From contig DASCOT010000212.1 in NCBI GenBank assembly GCA_036012155.1, forward strand, positions 1-48,174: 48,174 nucleotides of DNA, in the 5' to 3' direction. The notes below the pieces were generated by a model. It had not been told where the DNA came from, made no database searches, and saw nothing but the letters and a program-made list of their open reading frames with translations. The DNA comes from DASCOT01 sp036012155. GTDB taxonomy: Bacteria; Acidobacteriota; UBA890; WLXD01. The first letter of the stretch is position 1. Each line of letters begins with the position of its first letter. Of the stretch, positions 24,781 to 34,667 are shown piece after piece. Made by a program: the position numbers and the translations under genes.

Positions 24781-25505
24781 CTAACGCCCGGCCCGTCGCG
24801 CTCAGCTCTGTTGCAGGCCTCGTCCTGACAGCCGCGATCACTGTCTCAAGCCTGCCTCTGGCGGTCGCGGCGCAGGAGCCGCCGGCAGAAGGGCACGTGG
24901 TAGCTAGCGCTGTCGCTGTAGCCGAGCAGGAACACGCTGGCGCTCAGGAGCACGGCGACCCGCACGCCGTCGTCGAGCACGCGGGACCCAGTTGGCGCGT
25001 GTACGCGTTCCGATGGATCAACTTTGTGCTCTTGGCGATCCTGCTCTATTGGGTGCTTGTCGTGGCGCCACCGTTCGTGCGCGAGAACTTCGAGTTCGAC
25101 GGACTGCGTGACGTCCTCGGTTCGCGCTCGCAACAGGTAACGGACACGCGTGATCTGGCTAGGCAACAGCAGGCAAGCGCGGAATCGCGCCTGACGGAGT
25201 CGGCTCTTCGGCTGGAGCGCGTAGAACAAGAGGCAGCCGCTTTGCTGACCGACGCTGGCGAGAGCGCCGAGCGCGACAAGGAACGCCTCATTGCGGCCGC
25301 GAGCGGTGAGGCCGAGGCCATCGGAGCCACGGCTAGCCGTGATCTCGATACGCAGGTGGCGCGGTCGCGGCGAGCCCTCCAGGCGCACGTGGCCGACCAG
25401 GCGATTTCGATCGCCAAGAAGATCTTGCAGGATAACTTCAGCGCCGACGACCAAAGGCGGCTGGTACGCGAGCACCTCGACAGCTTGGGAGAAACGGTCG
25501 CCTGA
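24777..25505 (+). CDS. atpF: ATP synthase F0 subunit b with signal peptide and His-rich linker
   Basis: Second peripheral stalk subunit, 242 aa, much longer than the usual 156. It starts at TTG 24777, overlapping the b' stop. Residues 1-32 look like a cleavable signal peptide (hydrophobic run, then PLAVAAQE). Residues 33-70 form a His/Glu/Ala-rich segment with five histidines (40, 53, 59, 63, 68). A membrane helix (about 80-97, NFVLLAILLYWVLVV) precedes the coiled-coil stalk and the delta-binding end (SIAKKILQDNFSADDQRRLV). The signal-peptide form of b is known from deltaproteobacteria. The His-rich stretch would face the periplasm. Confidence 0.9.
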   Translation: MTNARPVALSSVAGLVLTAAITVSSLPLAVAAQEPPAEGHVVASAVAVAEQEHAGAQEHGDPHAVVEHAGPSWRVYAFRWINFVLLAILLYWVLVVAPPFVRENFEFDGLRDVLGSRSQQVTDTRDLARQQQASAESRLTESALRLERVEQEAAALLTDAGESAERDKERLIAAASGEAEAIGATASRDLDTQVARSRRALQAHVADQAISIAKKILQDNFSADDQRRLVREHLDSLGETVA

Positions 25506-25538
25506 CGCGCCGTTGTGCGGCCGAGAGACCCTGACGCG

Positions 25539-26090
25539 ATGATCAACGCTGCTGTAGCAAGACGTTATGCCAAGGCGCTTCTGGGCGCCGCTCTGGACAA
25601 GACGCCGGCCGTCAGCCTGGAGGAGACGGCTACGGAGCTGTCGGGACTGGCCGATACCGTTCAGAGGTTCAACGGTCTCGAGCTCCTGATGCTGAATCCG
25701 GCGATCGATAGCCGGCGCAAGGCGGCTGTTCTGGGCGAGGTCGCCGAGCGCCTGGGGGCGAGCGAGTTGACGCACCGATTCGTTGACGTGCTGGCCGATC
25801 ACGAACGCGTCGATCATTTGGTCAAATGTGCCGAGAGCTTCGCGGCGCTGGTCGACGAGCAACAGGGAATACTCAACGCGGAGATCACCTCGCCTGAACC
25901 CTTGGGGGAGGCGGAGCTCACGGATCTACGCGACCGTCTGGCAAGCACCACCGGCCGCGCGGTCAGACTTCAGGCCAGGACCGATCCGGAGCTCCTTGGT
26001 GGGCTGCGGACCCGGATAGGCGACAACGTTTACGACGGCAGCTTGCGACGCCAACTCGAGCGCATGCGCGAGCGGCTTACCGAGAGCTGA
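25539..26090 (+). CDS. atpH: ATP synthase F1 subunit delta
   Basis: Delta (OSCP) subunit, 183 aa, joining the top of the alpha3beta3 head to the b/b' stalk. The N-terminal helical domain (NAAVARRYAKALLGAALD) and the C-terminal GGLRTRIGDNVYDGSLRRQLERM signature are clear. A GTG eight codons upstream is in frame, but the ATG at 25539 gives the conserved N-terminus and is preferred. It lies between atpF and atpA. Confidence 0.94.
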   Translation: MINAAVARRYAKALLGAALDKTPAVSLEETATELSGLADTVQRFNGLELLMLNPAIDSRRKAAVLGEVAERLGASELTHRFVDVLADHERVDHLVKCAESFAALVDEQQGILNAEITSPEPLGEAELTDLRDRLASTTGRAVRLQARTDPELLGGLRTRIGDNVYDGSLRRQLERMRERLTES

Positions 26091-26109
26091 GACTGGAGCG
26101 AGAAGAGCG

Positions 26110-27657
26110 ATGGGCATCAAGGCGGAAGAAATCTCCAGCATCATCCAGCGTCAAATCGCTGGTTACGAGGCCGAGATCGAGGTTCAGGAGGTCGGAACGG
26201 TGATCGCTGTCGGCGACGGCATCGCGCGCATCTACGGCCTCGAGCGGTGCATGTCGCAGGAACTGCTGGAGTTCCCGAACTCCGTGTTCGGCATCGCTCT
26301 CAACCTCGAAGAGGACAGCGTCGGCGCGGTGATCTTGGGCGACACCACGCTCGTCAAGGAAGGCGACACGGTGAAGCGCACCCAGCGCATCATCGAGGTG
26401 CCGGTTGGCGAGCCCTTGATCGGTCGGGTGGTAAACCCACTTGGCGAGCCACTCGATGGCAAGGGCCCGGTCGAAACCGACGAGGTGATTGCGATGGAGC
26501 GGATTGCCCCCGGCATCATCGAGCGCCAGGGGGTGTCGGAACCGCTCCAGACGGGTATCAAGTCGATCGATTCGATGATTCCCATCGGGCGCGGTCAGCG
26601 GGAGTTGATCATCGGTGATCGACAGACTGGCAAGACGGCGATCGCCGTCGACACGATCATCAACCAGCGCGGCCACGACGTAACGTGCATCTACGTGGCG
26701 ATCGGCCAGAAGCAGTCGACCGTTGCGCAGGTTGTGCAGAAGCTCGACGACCACGGCGCCCTCGACTACACGATGGTCGTCAACGCCTCGGCGAGCACCC
26801 CGGCTCCGCTGCAGTGGATGGCTCCGTATGCCGGTTGCGCGATGGGCGAGTACTTCCGCGACAAGGGGCAGCACGCCCTCGTGATCTTCGACGACCTCTC
26901 CAAGCACGCCGATGCATATCGGGAGATGTCGTTGTTGCTCCGACGCCCGCCGGGGCGTGAGGCGTTTCCGGGGGATGTCTTCTATCTGCACTCCCGGCTG
27001 CTCGAGCGCGCCGCCAAGATGTCCGACGAACTTGGCGGCGGCAGCCTCACCGCGCTGCCGGTCATCGAAACGAAGGCCGGCGACGTGTCAGCCTACATTC
27101 CGACCAATGTGATCTCGATCACCGACGGTCAGATCTTTCTGGAGACCGACCTGTTCCACAAGAACATACGGCCGGCGGTGAACGCCGGCTTGTCGGTCTC
27201 GCGGGTCGGCGGCGCGGCGCAGATCAAGGGCATGAAACAGGTCGCTGGCTCGTTGCGTTTGGACCTCGCTCAGTACCGCGAGCTTGCCGCCTTCTCGCAG
27301 TTTGGCTCCGACCTCGATGTGGCAACCCAGCGGCAGCTGGCCCGTGGTGAGCGGCTGACGGAGATCCTCAAGCAGGATCAGTATGGCCCTCTGCGAGTCG
27401 CCAAGCAGATCGTCATCATCTGGTCGGGTAGCAACGGCTTCTTCGACGGCCTGGAGGTCGAGCAGGTGCGGGCGTTCGAGGCCGGCCTCTACAGCTACAT
27501 CGACGTCAACGATTCGTCGCTGTGGGACGACATCGAGAGTGCCGGGGCTCTGGACGAGGCCTTGACCGATCGCGTCGCTTCCAGCGCCAAGGCCTTCTTG
27601 GCCGAGTTCGAGACCAGCGCAGGTGCCGAGATGGCCACCGCGGAAGCTGCCGGATAA
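26110..27657 (+). CDS. atpA: ATP synthase F1 subunit alpha
   Basis: Non-catalytic nucleotide-binding subunit of F1, 515 aa. The N-terminal beta barrel is followed by the P-loop GDRQTGKTA, the alpha signature PGREAFPGDVFYLHSRLLERAA and the C-terminal helical domain. It starts MGIKAEEISSIIQRQI with a purine-rich ribosome site (GGAGCGAGAAGA). Length and motifs are fully normal. Confidence 0.97.
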   Translation: MGIKAEEISSIIQRQIAGYEAEIEVQEVGTVIAVGDGIARIYGLERCMSQELLEFPNSVFGIALNLEEDSVGAVILGDTTLVKEGDTVKRTQRIIEVPVGEPLIGRVVNPLGEPLDGKGPVETDEVIAMERIAPGIIERQGVSEPLQTGIKSIDSMIPIGRGQRELIIGDRQTGKTAIAVDTIINQRGHDVTCIYVAIGQKQSTVAQVVQKLDDHGALDYTMVVNASASTPAPLQWMAPYAGCAMGEYFRDKGQHALVIFDDLSKHADAYREMSLLLRRPPGREAFPGDVFYLHSRLLERAAKMSDELGGGSLTALPVIETKAGDVSAYIPTNVISITDGQIFLETDLFHKNIRPAVNAGLSVSRVGGAAQIKGMKQVAGSLRLDLAQYRELAAFSQFGSDLDVATQRQLARGERLTEILKQDQYGPLRVAKQIVIIWSGSNGFFDGLEVEQVRAFEAGLYSYIDVNDSSLWDDIESAGALDEALTDRVASSAKAFLAEFETSAGAEMATAEAAG

Positions 27658-27663
27658 ACGAAG

Positions 27664-28680
27664 ATGGCAACGCTGCTGGAACTCCGCCGCCGGGTGCGGT
27701 CGGTCAAGAACATGCGCCAGATCACGCGCGCCATGAAGCTCGTTTCAGGGGCCAAGTTGCGCCGTGCCCAGGACGCGATGTTGGCGGCGCGCCCCTACAG
27801 CGACAAGATGTGGGAAGTTCTCGGCGGCCTCGCGCAAGTTGGCGACGATGACGTCGAGCACCCGCTGTTGGCGGAGCGGCCCGAGGAACACGTCACCGCC
27901 GTGGTGGTGACCTCCGACCGTGGGCTTTGTGGCGGCTTCAACAGCAACGTCCTGCGCTACTCGCATCGAGCGCTCGATGTCTGGCAGGATCGGGCTGTCA
28001 CTGTCGTCACGGCTGGAAGCAAAGGCTGGGACCATTTCCGTAACCGCGAATGGGAAGTCGAGAAGGCAGACGACGAGCTGCTCAAGAACCTCAGCTACAC
28101 TCGCGCGGCAGCGCTCGCCGGGTACCTGATCGAATCGTTCGAGCGCCAAACCACCGACGCGGTCTACCTGATCTACAACGAGTTCGTTTCGGCGCTCAGC
28201 CAGCGGCTGATCGTCGAGCAGTTGCTGCCCGTGCGCGATCTTCCGTTCGAGACGCCCGACGAAGTGAGCTTCCACGAAGCGTCGCGCGCCTATGCAGCAG
28301 CGCGCGCGGTTGGTGAGGTTCCCGAGGGCTTCGGAGCGATCGGCGCCGTGGCCTCGGCGCTCGGGACGGCCACCGAGGAGGCGCGTGACTTCGCCGCCAC
28401 GGCGGGCCCGCCGGTGGAGATCGTCGACTACCTGTACGAGCCGAGCGCCGGTGCAATTCTTGAAGAAATTCTGCCTCGTTTCGTAGAGACGCAGGTTCAT
28501 CAGGCCCTTCTCGAGTCGACCGCAGCCGAGCATGCGGCGCGGATGGCGGCGATGGACAACGCCACCAAGAACGCCGAAGAGCTGATTGCAAATCTGACAT
28601 TGACAATGAACAAGCTACGACAGGAAGCGATCACCACCGAGATTCTCGAGGTGGTCGGCGGCGCGGAAGCGCTCCGCTGA
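27664..28680 (+). CDS. atpG: ATP synthase F1 subunit gamma with about 50-residue insertion
   Basis: Central rotor shaft of F1, 338 aa against about 287 in E. coli. The N-terminal helix (LRRRVRSVKNMRQITRAMKLV), the Rossmann-like domain (VVTSDRGLCGGFNSNVLR) and the C-terminal helix (MDNATKNAEELIANLTLTMN) are intact. The extra residues lie at about 191-254, between EQLLPV and DYLYEPSAGAILEEIL, and are rich in Ala, Glu and Gly with no cysteine. This is the place where cyanobacterial and chloroplast gamma carry their regulatory insertion. Expression is within the atp operon, 6 bp after atpA. Confidence 0.96.
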   Translation: MATLLELRRRVRSVKNMRQITRAMKLVSGAKLRRAQDAMLAARPYSDKMWEVLGGLAQVGDDDVEHPLLAERPEEHVTAVVVTSDRGLCGGFNSNVLRYSHRALDVWQDRAVTVVTAGSKGWDHFRNREWEVEKADDELLKNLSYTRAAALAGYLIESFERQTTDAVYLIYNEFVSALSQRLIVEQLLPVRDLPFETPDEVSFHEASRAYAAARAVGEVPEGFGAIGAVASALGTATEEARDFAATAGPPVEIVDYLYEPSAGAILEEILPRFVETQVHQALLESTAAEHAARMAAMDNATKNAEELIANLTLTMNKLRQEAITTEILEVVGGAEALR

Positions 28681-28711
28681 GCGCGCTGCGCACGACAGGA
28701 GGATGGGACCA

Positions 28712-30148
<1,437 letters not shown>

Positions 30149-30166
30149 TGCGCCAGGATAGAATCG

Positions 30167-30646
30167 ATGGCTGAGAGCTTTCATCTTGAGGTAGTAACAC
30201 CGCAAGGCGCAGTTCTGGAGGAAGATGTCGTGGAGCTCACAGCTCCCGGCATCAGTGGCGAGTTCGGCGTCCTTCCGCACCACGCTCGATACATGACTGC
30301 GTTGGGGGTTGGTGAGCTGCGATATGTCACCGTGGCCGGCCAAGATGGCCTGCTGGCGGTGGCGGGCGGATTCGCGGAGATCGGATCCGACACGGTAAGC
30401 GTGTTGGCGCAGACTGCGGAGGAGGCAGAGAAGATCGATATCGCGCGCGCTGAGGCAGCGGTACAGCGTGCTCAAGCGCGGCTGGCAGCGCCGGAAGAGG
30501 AGACGGATTTTCGACGGGCCGGCTTTGCACTCGAGCGTTCGCTCTCCCGGTTGCGTGTTGCCAAGGCGCGAGGTATCAAACCAACTCGGAGCGCCATCAA
30601 GACGACCGAGATGCCGATACCCGGCGAGCGTTCAGCAGTAGACTGA
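30167..30646 (+). CDS. atpC: ATP synthase F1 subunit epsilon
   Basis: Epsilon subunit, 159 aa, which connects gamma to the c-ring and can inhibit ATP hydrolysis. The beta-sandwich domain (LEVVTPQGAVLEEDVVELTAPGISGEFGVLPHHA) is typical, followed by two C-terminal helices (AEAAVQRAQARL, RRAGFALERSLSRLRVA). A further tail of about 25 residues (GIKPTRSAIKTTEMPIPGERSAVD) exceeds the usual length. It ends the operon; no atpB (a), atpE (c) or atpI is nearby, so those F0 genes must be encoded elsewhere. Confidence 0.93.
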   Translation: MAESFHLEVVTPQGAVLEEDVVELTAPGISGEFGVLPHHARYMTALGVGELRYVTVAGQDGLLAVAGGFAEIGSDTVSVLAQTAEEAEKIDIARAEAAVQRAQARLAAPEEETDFRRAGFALERSLSRLRVAKARGIKPTRSAIKTTEMPIPGERSAVD

Positions 30647-30662
30647 CCCCAGGAGGCCCGGC

Positions 30663-31793
30663 ATGAAACGTTTCTTGATCACGGCGGCTATCGTGGCGCT
30701 GGCTGCCGCTAGCGTCGCATGCGCCGAAGAGAGCCCGGACGTAAGATTCGGCGTCATCATCTCCCTCTCGGGATCGGGTGCCCCCTACGGAAACTCGATT
30801 CAGCGCGGCGTCGATCTGGCGGTCAACCAAATCAATGCCGCTGGCGGCGTGCAGGTCTTCGAAAGCGGCCAGAAGCCGATCACACTGCTCTCGCGTGACA
30901 TCCAGAGTGATCCCGGGGCCGGTATCCAGGCGGCGCGCGAGATCATCGACAGCGGCGTTGTTGCCACGATCGGGGCGGATGTCAGCGATGTGACGTTGGC
31001 GATCGCTCCGCTGTTCCAGGAGGCGAACGTCGTTCTGATGTCACCGTCGTCTTCAGCACCCAAACTGAGCGACGCGGGTGATTTCATCTACCGCAACTAC
31101 CCGAGCGACGATCTCGAAGCACTCAACACCGCCGACCACATCTTCAACAAGGCCGGGCTGCGCGAGGCTGCCGTGATCGCTCAGCAAAGCGAGTTCGGGC
31201 TCGGGCAGAAGACCGCGTTCATCCAGCGCTTTCGTACCCTGGGGGGGCGCGAGATCGGTCAGGAGAGCTACCCGGTCGGAGCTGCCGACGCCGATTACGC
31301 ACGAATTGCACAATCGATCGAGGCGATTGATCCGCCAGCCGTCTACATCGGCGGGTATACCGCTGACACCGCCGCCGTGGCGGCCGCGTTGCGCGCCGCG
31401 GGCAGCGATTCGGCGTTGTTCGGGACCGGTGCTTTCTTGCCGGCGGAGCTCCGGGAGGAAGACCTGGCCGGCGTCGAGGGGCTGAGGTTCCCATTGCCTG
31501 CCTGGGATCCGGACAGCTCTGCTGAAAACGTGCGGCAGTTCGTGGCGGCATTCGAGGGTCAGCATGGAATGACGCCGGATGTCTACGCGGCGCACGCGTA
31601 CGACGCCGTGAACATCCTCGCTCTGGCCATCCGCGAAGCCGGGCTCGACTCGCAAGAGCTGCGGTTCTACCTAAACGGGATGAACCCCTACGAGGGGGTC
31701 ACCGGGCCAACGGATTTCGATGACAAGGGCGACGTACGCAAGTTTCACCGCGTCTACCAGATGCAAGACGGCGTCGCGGTGGCGATCGAATAG
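30663..31793 (+). CDS. ABC-type branched-chain amino acid-like periplasmic binding protein
   Basis: Type I periplasmic binding protein of the LivK/Leu-Ile-Val-binding (Peripla_BP_6) family, 376 aa. A signal sequence (residues 1-19) ends SVAC; Cys20 could be lipidated, although Ser at -3 is not the usual lipobox residue. The mature protein starts VRFGVIISLSGSGAPYGNSI and keeps the two-lobe pattern (GADVSDVTLAIAPLFQEANVVLMSPSSSAP, YAAHAYDAVNILALAI). The AGGAGG ribosome site is 7 nt from ATG 30663. No permease or ATPase genes of a Liv system adjoin it, so its partner and ligand are unknown. It may be co-transcribed with atpC, 16 bp upstream. Confidence 0.85.
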   Translation: MKRFLITAAIVALAAASVACAEESPDVRFGVIISLSGSGAPYGNSIQRGVDLAVNQINAAGGVQVFESGQKPITLLSRDIQSDPGAGIQAAREIIDSGVVATIGADVSDVTLAIAPLFQEANVVLMSPSSSAPKLSDAGDFIYRNYPSDDLEALNTADHIFNKAGLREAAVIAQQSEFGLGQKTAFIQRFRTLGGREIGQESYPVGAADADYARIAQSIEAIDPPAVYIGGYTADTAAVAAALRAAGSDSALFGTGAFLPAELREEDLAGVEGLRFPLPAWDPDSSAENVRQFVAAFEGQHGMTPDVYAAHAYDAVNILALAIREAGLDSQELRFYLNGMNPYEGVTGPTDFDDKGDVRKFHRVYQMQDGVAVAIE

Positions 31794-31904
31794 TCACCAT
31801 CTACCGGTTTTGATTCGGTGTAAGCAGCGCCCAGTCGGGGATCGCTTGCGGTCCACACGAACGCTGCGAGCTCCCTAGAACCCCGTTCCCACGGAAACGA
31901 TCGC

Positions 31905-32711
31905 ATGTGGCATGCATTGGGGCGCTTGTGGCAGCACCGCGTATTGGTACACACGCTGGTCGTTCGCGAGCTAAAAGCCCGCTACCGTGGATCGATGCTC
32001 GGATTCTTGTGGTCGTTCGTCAACCCGCTCATGCTTCTCGGCGTGTACACCTTCGTGTTCACGTATGTGCTCATACCCCTGCGTGGGGAGGAAACCGACC
32101 CCTTCGCGCTCTATCTCTTCTGCGGCCTGTTGCCGTGGACCTGGTTCTCGGGGGCACTTGCCGAGGCAGCCAACTCACTCCTCACCGGCGGCAGCCTGAT
32201 CAAGAAGATCATCTTCCCGGCCGAGGTGCTGCCGGTGGTCAGCGTGCTCTCCAACAGCGTCAACTTCCTACTCGGTCTACCGATCTACATAGCGTTCTGG
32301 ATCGTCCTCAAGCCGGAGAGTGTCAGCCTGCACGCACTTTGGCTGCCCGCAGTGTTCGTGGTCCAGATGTTGTTTACGCTGGCGTTTGCGCTGTTTCTGT
32401 CGGCGCTTACCGTTCACTATCGTGATGTCCGCGATCTACTGGCGAACCTTCTGACGCTGTGGTTCTTTGGCTCACCGGTAATCTATCCGCTGTCGCTGGC
32501 CGAGCAAAACGACCCTGGCGGCTGGGCCCCGCTGGTGCTGCAGCTCAACCCGATGACGCACATTATCGAGGGCTACCATGCGGCCATCTTCGCCGGCGAG
32601 ATGATTCACTGGCGTCGGTTGGGCCTCACCGCGGTGCTGTCGCTCGTCCTCTTCCTCGCGGCGTACCACTTCTTCGACCGGCTGCGCGACTCCTTTGCCG
32701 AGGAGGTCTGA
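31905..32711 (+). CDS. wzm: O-antigen/polysaccharide ABC exporter permease (Wzm-type)
   Basis: ABC-2 type permease, 268 aa, about six membrane helices. The N-terminal segment HTLVVRELKARYRGSMLGFLWSFVNPLMLL is the hallmark of Wzm/TagG/KpsM-type polysaccharide exporters. It translocates lipid-linked glycan across the inner membrane with the ATPase encoded next, whose ATG overlaps or abuts its end (stop at 32709-32711, next ATG at 32713). The 111 bp upstream holds no obvious promoter. Confidence 0.92.
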   Translation: MWHALGRLWQHRVLVHTLVVRELKARYRGSMLGFLWSFVNPLMLLGVYTFVFTYVLIPLRGEETDPFALYLFCGLLPWTWFSGALAEAANSLLTGGSLIKKIIFPAEVLPVVSVLSNSVNFLLGLPIYIAFWIVLKPESVSLHALWLPAVFVVQMLFTLAFALFLSALTVHYRDVRDLLANLLTLWFFGSPVIYPLSLAEQNDPGGWAPLVLQLNPMTHIIEGYHAAIFAGEMIHWRRLGLTAVLSLVLFLAAYHFFDRLRDSFAEEV

Positions 32712-32712
32712 G

Positions 32713-34113
32713 ATGGAGCAAGACATCTCCGCCAGCACGGTGAAGGTGCCCGCGATCCGTGTCGAAGGGGTCACGAAGCGCTACCGGCGTATCGCCCAAT
32801 CCCACAGATTCCTTACCCTCAAGAGTGCGTTCGTGGGCGGCAACCTGTTCAAGTTACTGCGGCCGGACGAGGTGTTCACCGCGCTCGAAGGCGTCAAGCT
32901 CGAGGTGGAACGTGGGGAGACCTTCGGCGTGATCGGTGCCAACGGCGCTGGCAAGAGCACGCTGATGAAGATCGTCGCGGGTACGACCAAGCCCACTGAG
33001 GGGCGGGTCATGCTCGACGGCAAGGTTTCGGCATTGATCGAACTGGGGGCCGGATTCCACCCGGAGATCTCCGGGCGCGAGAACGTATACATCAACGGCA
33101 TCATGCTCGGGTTGTCGCGGCGCGAGATAGAGGAGCGCTTCGAAGCGATCGTTGCCTTCGCTGAGCTCGAGGAATTCATCGACACGCCCGTGAAGAACTA
33201 CTCGTCGGGAATGTACATGCGACTGGGGTTCTCGGTGGCCATCCACGTGGATCCGGATATTCTCGTCATCGACGAGGTGCTGGCGGTTGGCGACGAGGCT
33301 TTCGTTCACAAGTGCCTCGAGAAGATTGGTGAGTTCAAGCGCCGCAGCAAGACGATTCTCTTGGTGACCCACGGAATGGAAACGGTCCGCAGGCTCTGTG
33401 ATCGTGCCGTTTGGATCAATCAAGGTACGGTCGCAGCCATCGGCGATCCGGTGCGAGTGGTCGACCAATACCTCGATTGGGTGGCCGAGCAAGAAGAGGG
33501 CGAGATTCGACGCGCCGAGCGGCTGAGGATCGCTGCCGTGGCCTCAGGTGACGAGGCACCGGCCAGTGGTCCCGATGTGCCGGGACGAGCCGGTGCTTTG
33601 GCAGACGCCCCCTATGAGTCCGGGCGCTGGGGGAGCGGCGAGGTCCAAATCGACGAAGTCCGGTTTCTCGATGCTGACGAGGCTGTGGGACACGTGTTTT
33701 CCACTGGTGACGAGATGACTATGGAAATCGCGTATCGCGCAGACGAACCGGTCAGCGACTTTGTCTTCGGGATCGGTATCTTCAACGCCAATGGCGTCTC
33801 GTGTTACGGCACGAACACGGACATTGAGCGGTACCAGCCGACCGAGGTCAGTGGTACCGGGACGATTCGGGTATGCATCCCGGCCCTCAACTTGGTGGCC
33901 GGCAACTACTACCTCGACGTTGCCGTTCACCGCCGCGACGGCTACCCCTACGATTATCATCGCGGCCTGTACGCATTCCGGCTCAACTCCGACATCGGCG
34001 ATGTCGGGGTGGCGCGGTTGCCGCACGAGTGGGTGTTCGACGGCGGCGTACGCTGGAAGGTCCTGGGCGGTATCGATCGGAGTGCGGTAGCTTCGGACGA
34101 CGATGGGCGATAG
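32713..34113 (+). CDS. wzt: O-antigen/polysaccharide ABC exporter ATPase with carbohydrate-binding C-terminus (Wzt-type)
   Basis: ATP-binding partner of Wzm, 466 aa. The ABC domain (residues 1 to about 255) has Walker A GANGAGKST, signature YSSGMYMRLG and Walker B ILVIDEVLAVGD. After a linker, the C-terminal domain (about 300-450, EVQIDEVRFLDADEAVGHVF ... GLYAFRLNSD) is a Wzt_C beta-sandwich that in E. coli O8/O9a binds the capped end of the O-polysaccharide. Its presence implies a chain-terminated O-antigen. The AGGAGG site 32699-32704 fixes ATG 32713. The 3' end overlaps the next gene by 11 nt. Confidence 0.93.
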   Translation: MEQDISASTVKVPAIRVEGVTKRYRRIAQSHRFLTLKSAFVGGNLFKLLRPDEVFTALEGVKLEVERGETFGVIGANGAGKSTLMKIVAGTTKPTEGRVMLDGKVSALIELGAGFHPEISGRENVYINGIMLGLSRREIEERFEAIVAFAELEEFIDTPVKNYSSGMYMRLGFSVAIHVDPDILVIDEVLAVGDEAFVHKCLEKIGEFKRRSKTILLVTHGMETVRRLCDRAVWINQGTVAAIGDPVRVVDQYLDWVAEQEEGEIRRAERLRIAAVASGDEAPASGPDVPGRAGALADAPYESGRWGSGEVQIDEVRFLDADEAVGHVFSTGDEMTMEIAYRADEPVSDFVFGIGIFNANGVSCYGTNTDIERYQPTEVSGTGTIRVCIPALNLVAGNYYLDVAVHRRDGYPYDYHRGLYAFRLNSDIGDVGVARLPHEWVFDGGVRWKVLGGIDRSAVASDDDGR

Positions 34114-34594
34114 CTCAGATGACGACGCGGACATCGCCGCGGCGCTGGTGCGACACCGCAAGCGCGGCGAGCGTATCGTCTTTACTAACGGCTGCTTCGA
34201 CCTGCTACATCCCGGGCATCTCGAAGGTCTGCGACAAGCGCGGGCGCTCGGCGACCGCCTCGTTGTTGGTGTCAACAGCGACGAGTCGGTCCGTCAACTG
34301 AAAGGTGCAGACCGTCCGGTGGTGCCTCTTGCGGAGCGCTTGGAGCTCCTCCGTGCGATCCGCTGGGTTGACTACGTTGTGGCATTCGATAGCGACACCC
34401 CGGCGGATCTGATCGCCGGCCTCCGACCTGATGTCTATGCGAAAGGGGCGGATTGGCAGGACCGGCCGATGCCCGAAGCCGACGCGGCACGTGCAGCCGG
34501 CGTCGAGGTCGTCTTTCTCGACCTCGTTGCCGGCTACTCCACGACGGACATCATCGAACGGATCCGTGCTGTACCGTTGACGCCGGCCGAATAG
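34103..34594 (+). CDS. rfaE2: D-glycero-beta-D-manno-heptose 1-phosphate adenylyltransferase (HldE C-terminal type)
   Basis: Single-domain nucleotidyltransferase, 163 aa, matching the C-terminal half of E. coli HldE. It activates heptose-1-phosphate to ADP-heptose for LPS inner core or related glycans. The HxGH catalytic motif is HPGH (residues 36-39) in FTNGCFDLLHPGH; VGVNSDESVRQLKG and the GYSTTDIIERI end are diagnostic. The kinase domain is not fused and not nearby. The first residues are acidic. It overlaps wzt by 11 nt, so its expression is tied to the O-antigen exporter. Confidence 0.93.
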   Translation: MGDSSDDDADIAAALVRHRKRGERIVFTNGCFDLLHPGHLEGLRQARALGDRLVVGVNSDESVRQLKGADRPVVPLAERLELLRAIRWVDYVVAFDSDTPADLIAGLRPDVYAKGADWQDRPMPEADAARAAGVEVVFLDLVAGYSTTDIIERIRAVPLTPAE

Positions 34595-34667
34595 GCTGGT
34601 CGCAGGCCGGAGGAGTTCCCGGCTGCGGTCGTATCGGCAGATGAGCGCCTCTACGGTTCGCTAAGCA

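Noticed and set aside
33236..33251. ATCCACGTGGAT inside wzt as a third parS
   Set aside because: Only the TCCACGTGGA core matches; five of sixteen positions differ from parS, and it lies in a conserved coding segment (AIHVDPD).
33761..34090. Alternative frames within wzt as separate genes
   Set aside because: The Wzt ATPase and its C-terminal sugar-binding domain are continuous in one frame.
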